A stretch of 5,770 nucleotides of DNA from an uncultured Collinsella sp. (GTDB lineage: Bacteria > Actinomycetota > Coriobacteriia > Coriobacteriales > Coriobacteriaceae): assembly GCA_902488525.1 (NCBI GenBank), contig CABTWP010000078.1:1-5770 (forward strand). The letters run 5' to 3'. Of the stretch, positions 5,711 through 5,770 are shown in pieces (position 1 is the stretch's first letter; each line of letters opens with the position of its first letter). The position numbers were made by a program, and so were the translations under genes. The notes beneath the pieces are model-generated. The model saw nothing but the letters and a program-made list of their open reading frames with translations, was not told where the DNA came from and ran no database searches.

Positions 5711-5770
5711 CAAGCTCAAAACAGAATACACCACAATAGCGTGCTGGGGGCAGAATCAGCGATTAGCATG
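5711..5770. other. sequence of unknown provenance beyond the adapter
   Basis: These 60 bases lie on the far side of the adapter and cannot be assumed contiguous with the transporter gene. They contain the GTG at 5734 that opens the frame. It has no ribosome binding site in front of it (the minus strand upstream reads CAGCACGCTATT). No family signature is recognisable. Any start codon annotated here should be discarded. Confidence 0.7.

Noticed and set aside
1..5770. CRISPR array, tRNA, rRNA or transposase gene
   Set aside because: No regularly spaced direct repeats, no tRNA-like cloverleaf or CCA-ended arm, and no transposase motifs were seen on either strand.

Overview
The window looks like a stretch of a high-GC Gram-positive genome, most likely a Coriobacteriia gut commensal of the Collinsella type. 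This rests on protein style, GC-rich coding DNA and the character of the intergenic repeats, recalled from memory and not searched. All three supported genes lie on the minus strand, so transcription runs from high to low coordinates. The long open frames on the plus strand are antisense shadows.

Layout from high to low coordinates. At the right end (5690-5770) the sequence is not trustworthy: 5690-5710 is an exact 21-base match to the Illumina P7 oligonucleotide, and the 60 bases beyond it have unknown origin. Inside this lies the 5'-truncated first half of a two-gene ABC exporter (3590-5689). Its first transmembrane helix is missing, and it carries a large predicted extracytoplasmic insertion. 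The second half-transporter (1734-3590) starts inside the stop codon of the first (TAATG). The pair is closed by a strong stem-loop terminator at 1668-1703. The two proteins look like a heterodimeric type IV exporter. The upstream subunit has a degenerate ATPase site (Asp for the catalytic Glu, Gln for the switch His). The downstream subunit has intact Walker B and switch residues, but an LSQGQ signature. The substrate cannot be read from the sequence.

The 580-base intergenic stretch 1154-1733 is dense in structure. It holds the exporter terminator and two inverted copies of a 52-bp repeat (44/52 identical) bracketing a 135-bp spacer whose first half is AT-rich. It also holds a REP-like hairpin with a GGGACAGGTTTATTTT core, and a plausible promoter and Shine-Dalgarno for the next gene.

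That gene (122-1153) encodes a class I 3-deoxy-7-phosphoheptulonate (DAHP) synthase, the entry enzyme of the shikimate pathway, with all catalytic and metal-binding residues visible. A 10-bp stem-loop abuts its stop codon. Bases 1-93 hold no gene that can be supported.

Nothing suggests a new defence or mobile system. The points that matter most are the adapter in the contig, which makes any annotated start of the first transporter gene wrong, the inverted repeat pair, and the insertion domain in the truncated transporter.
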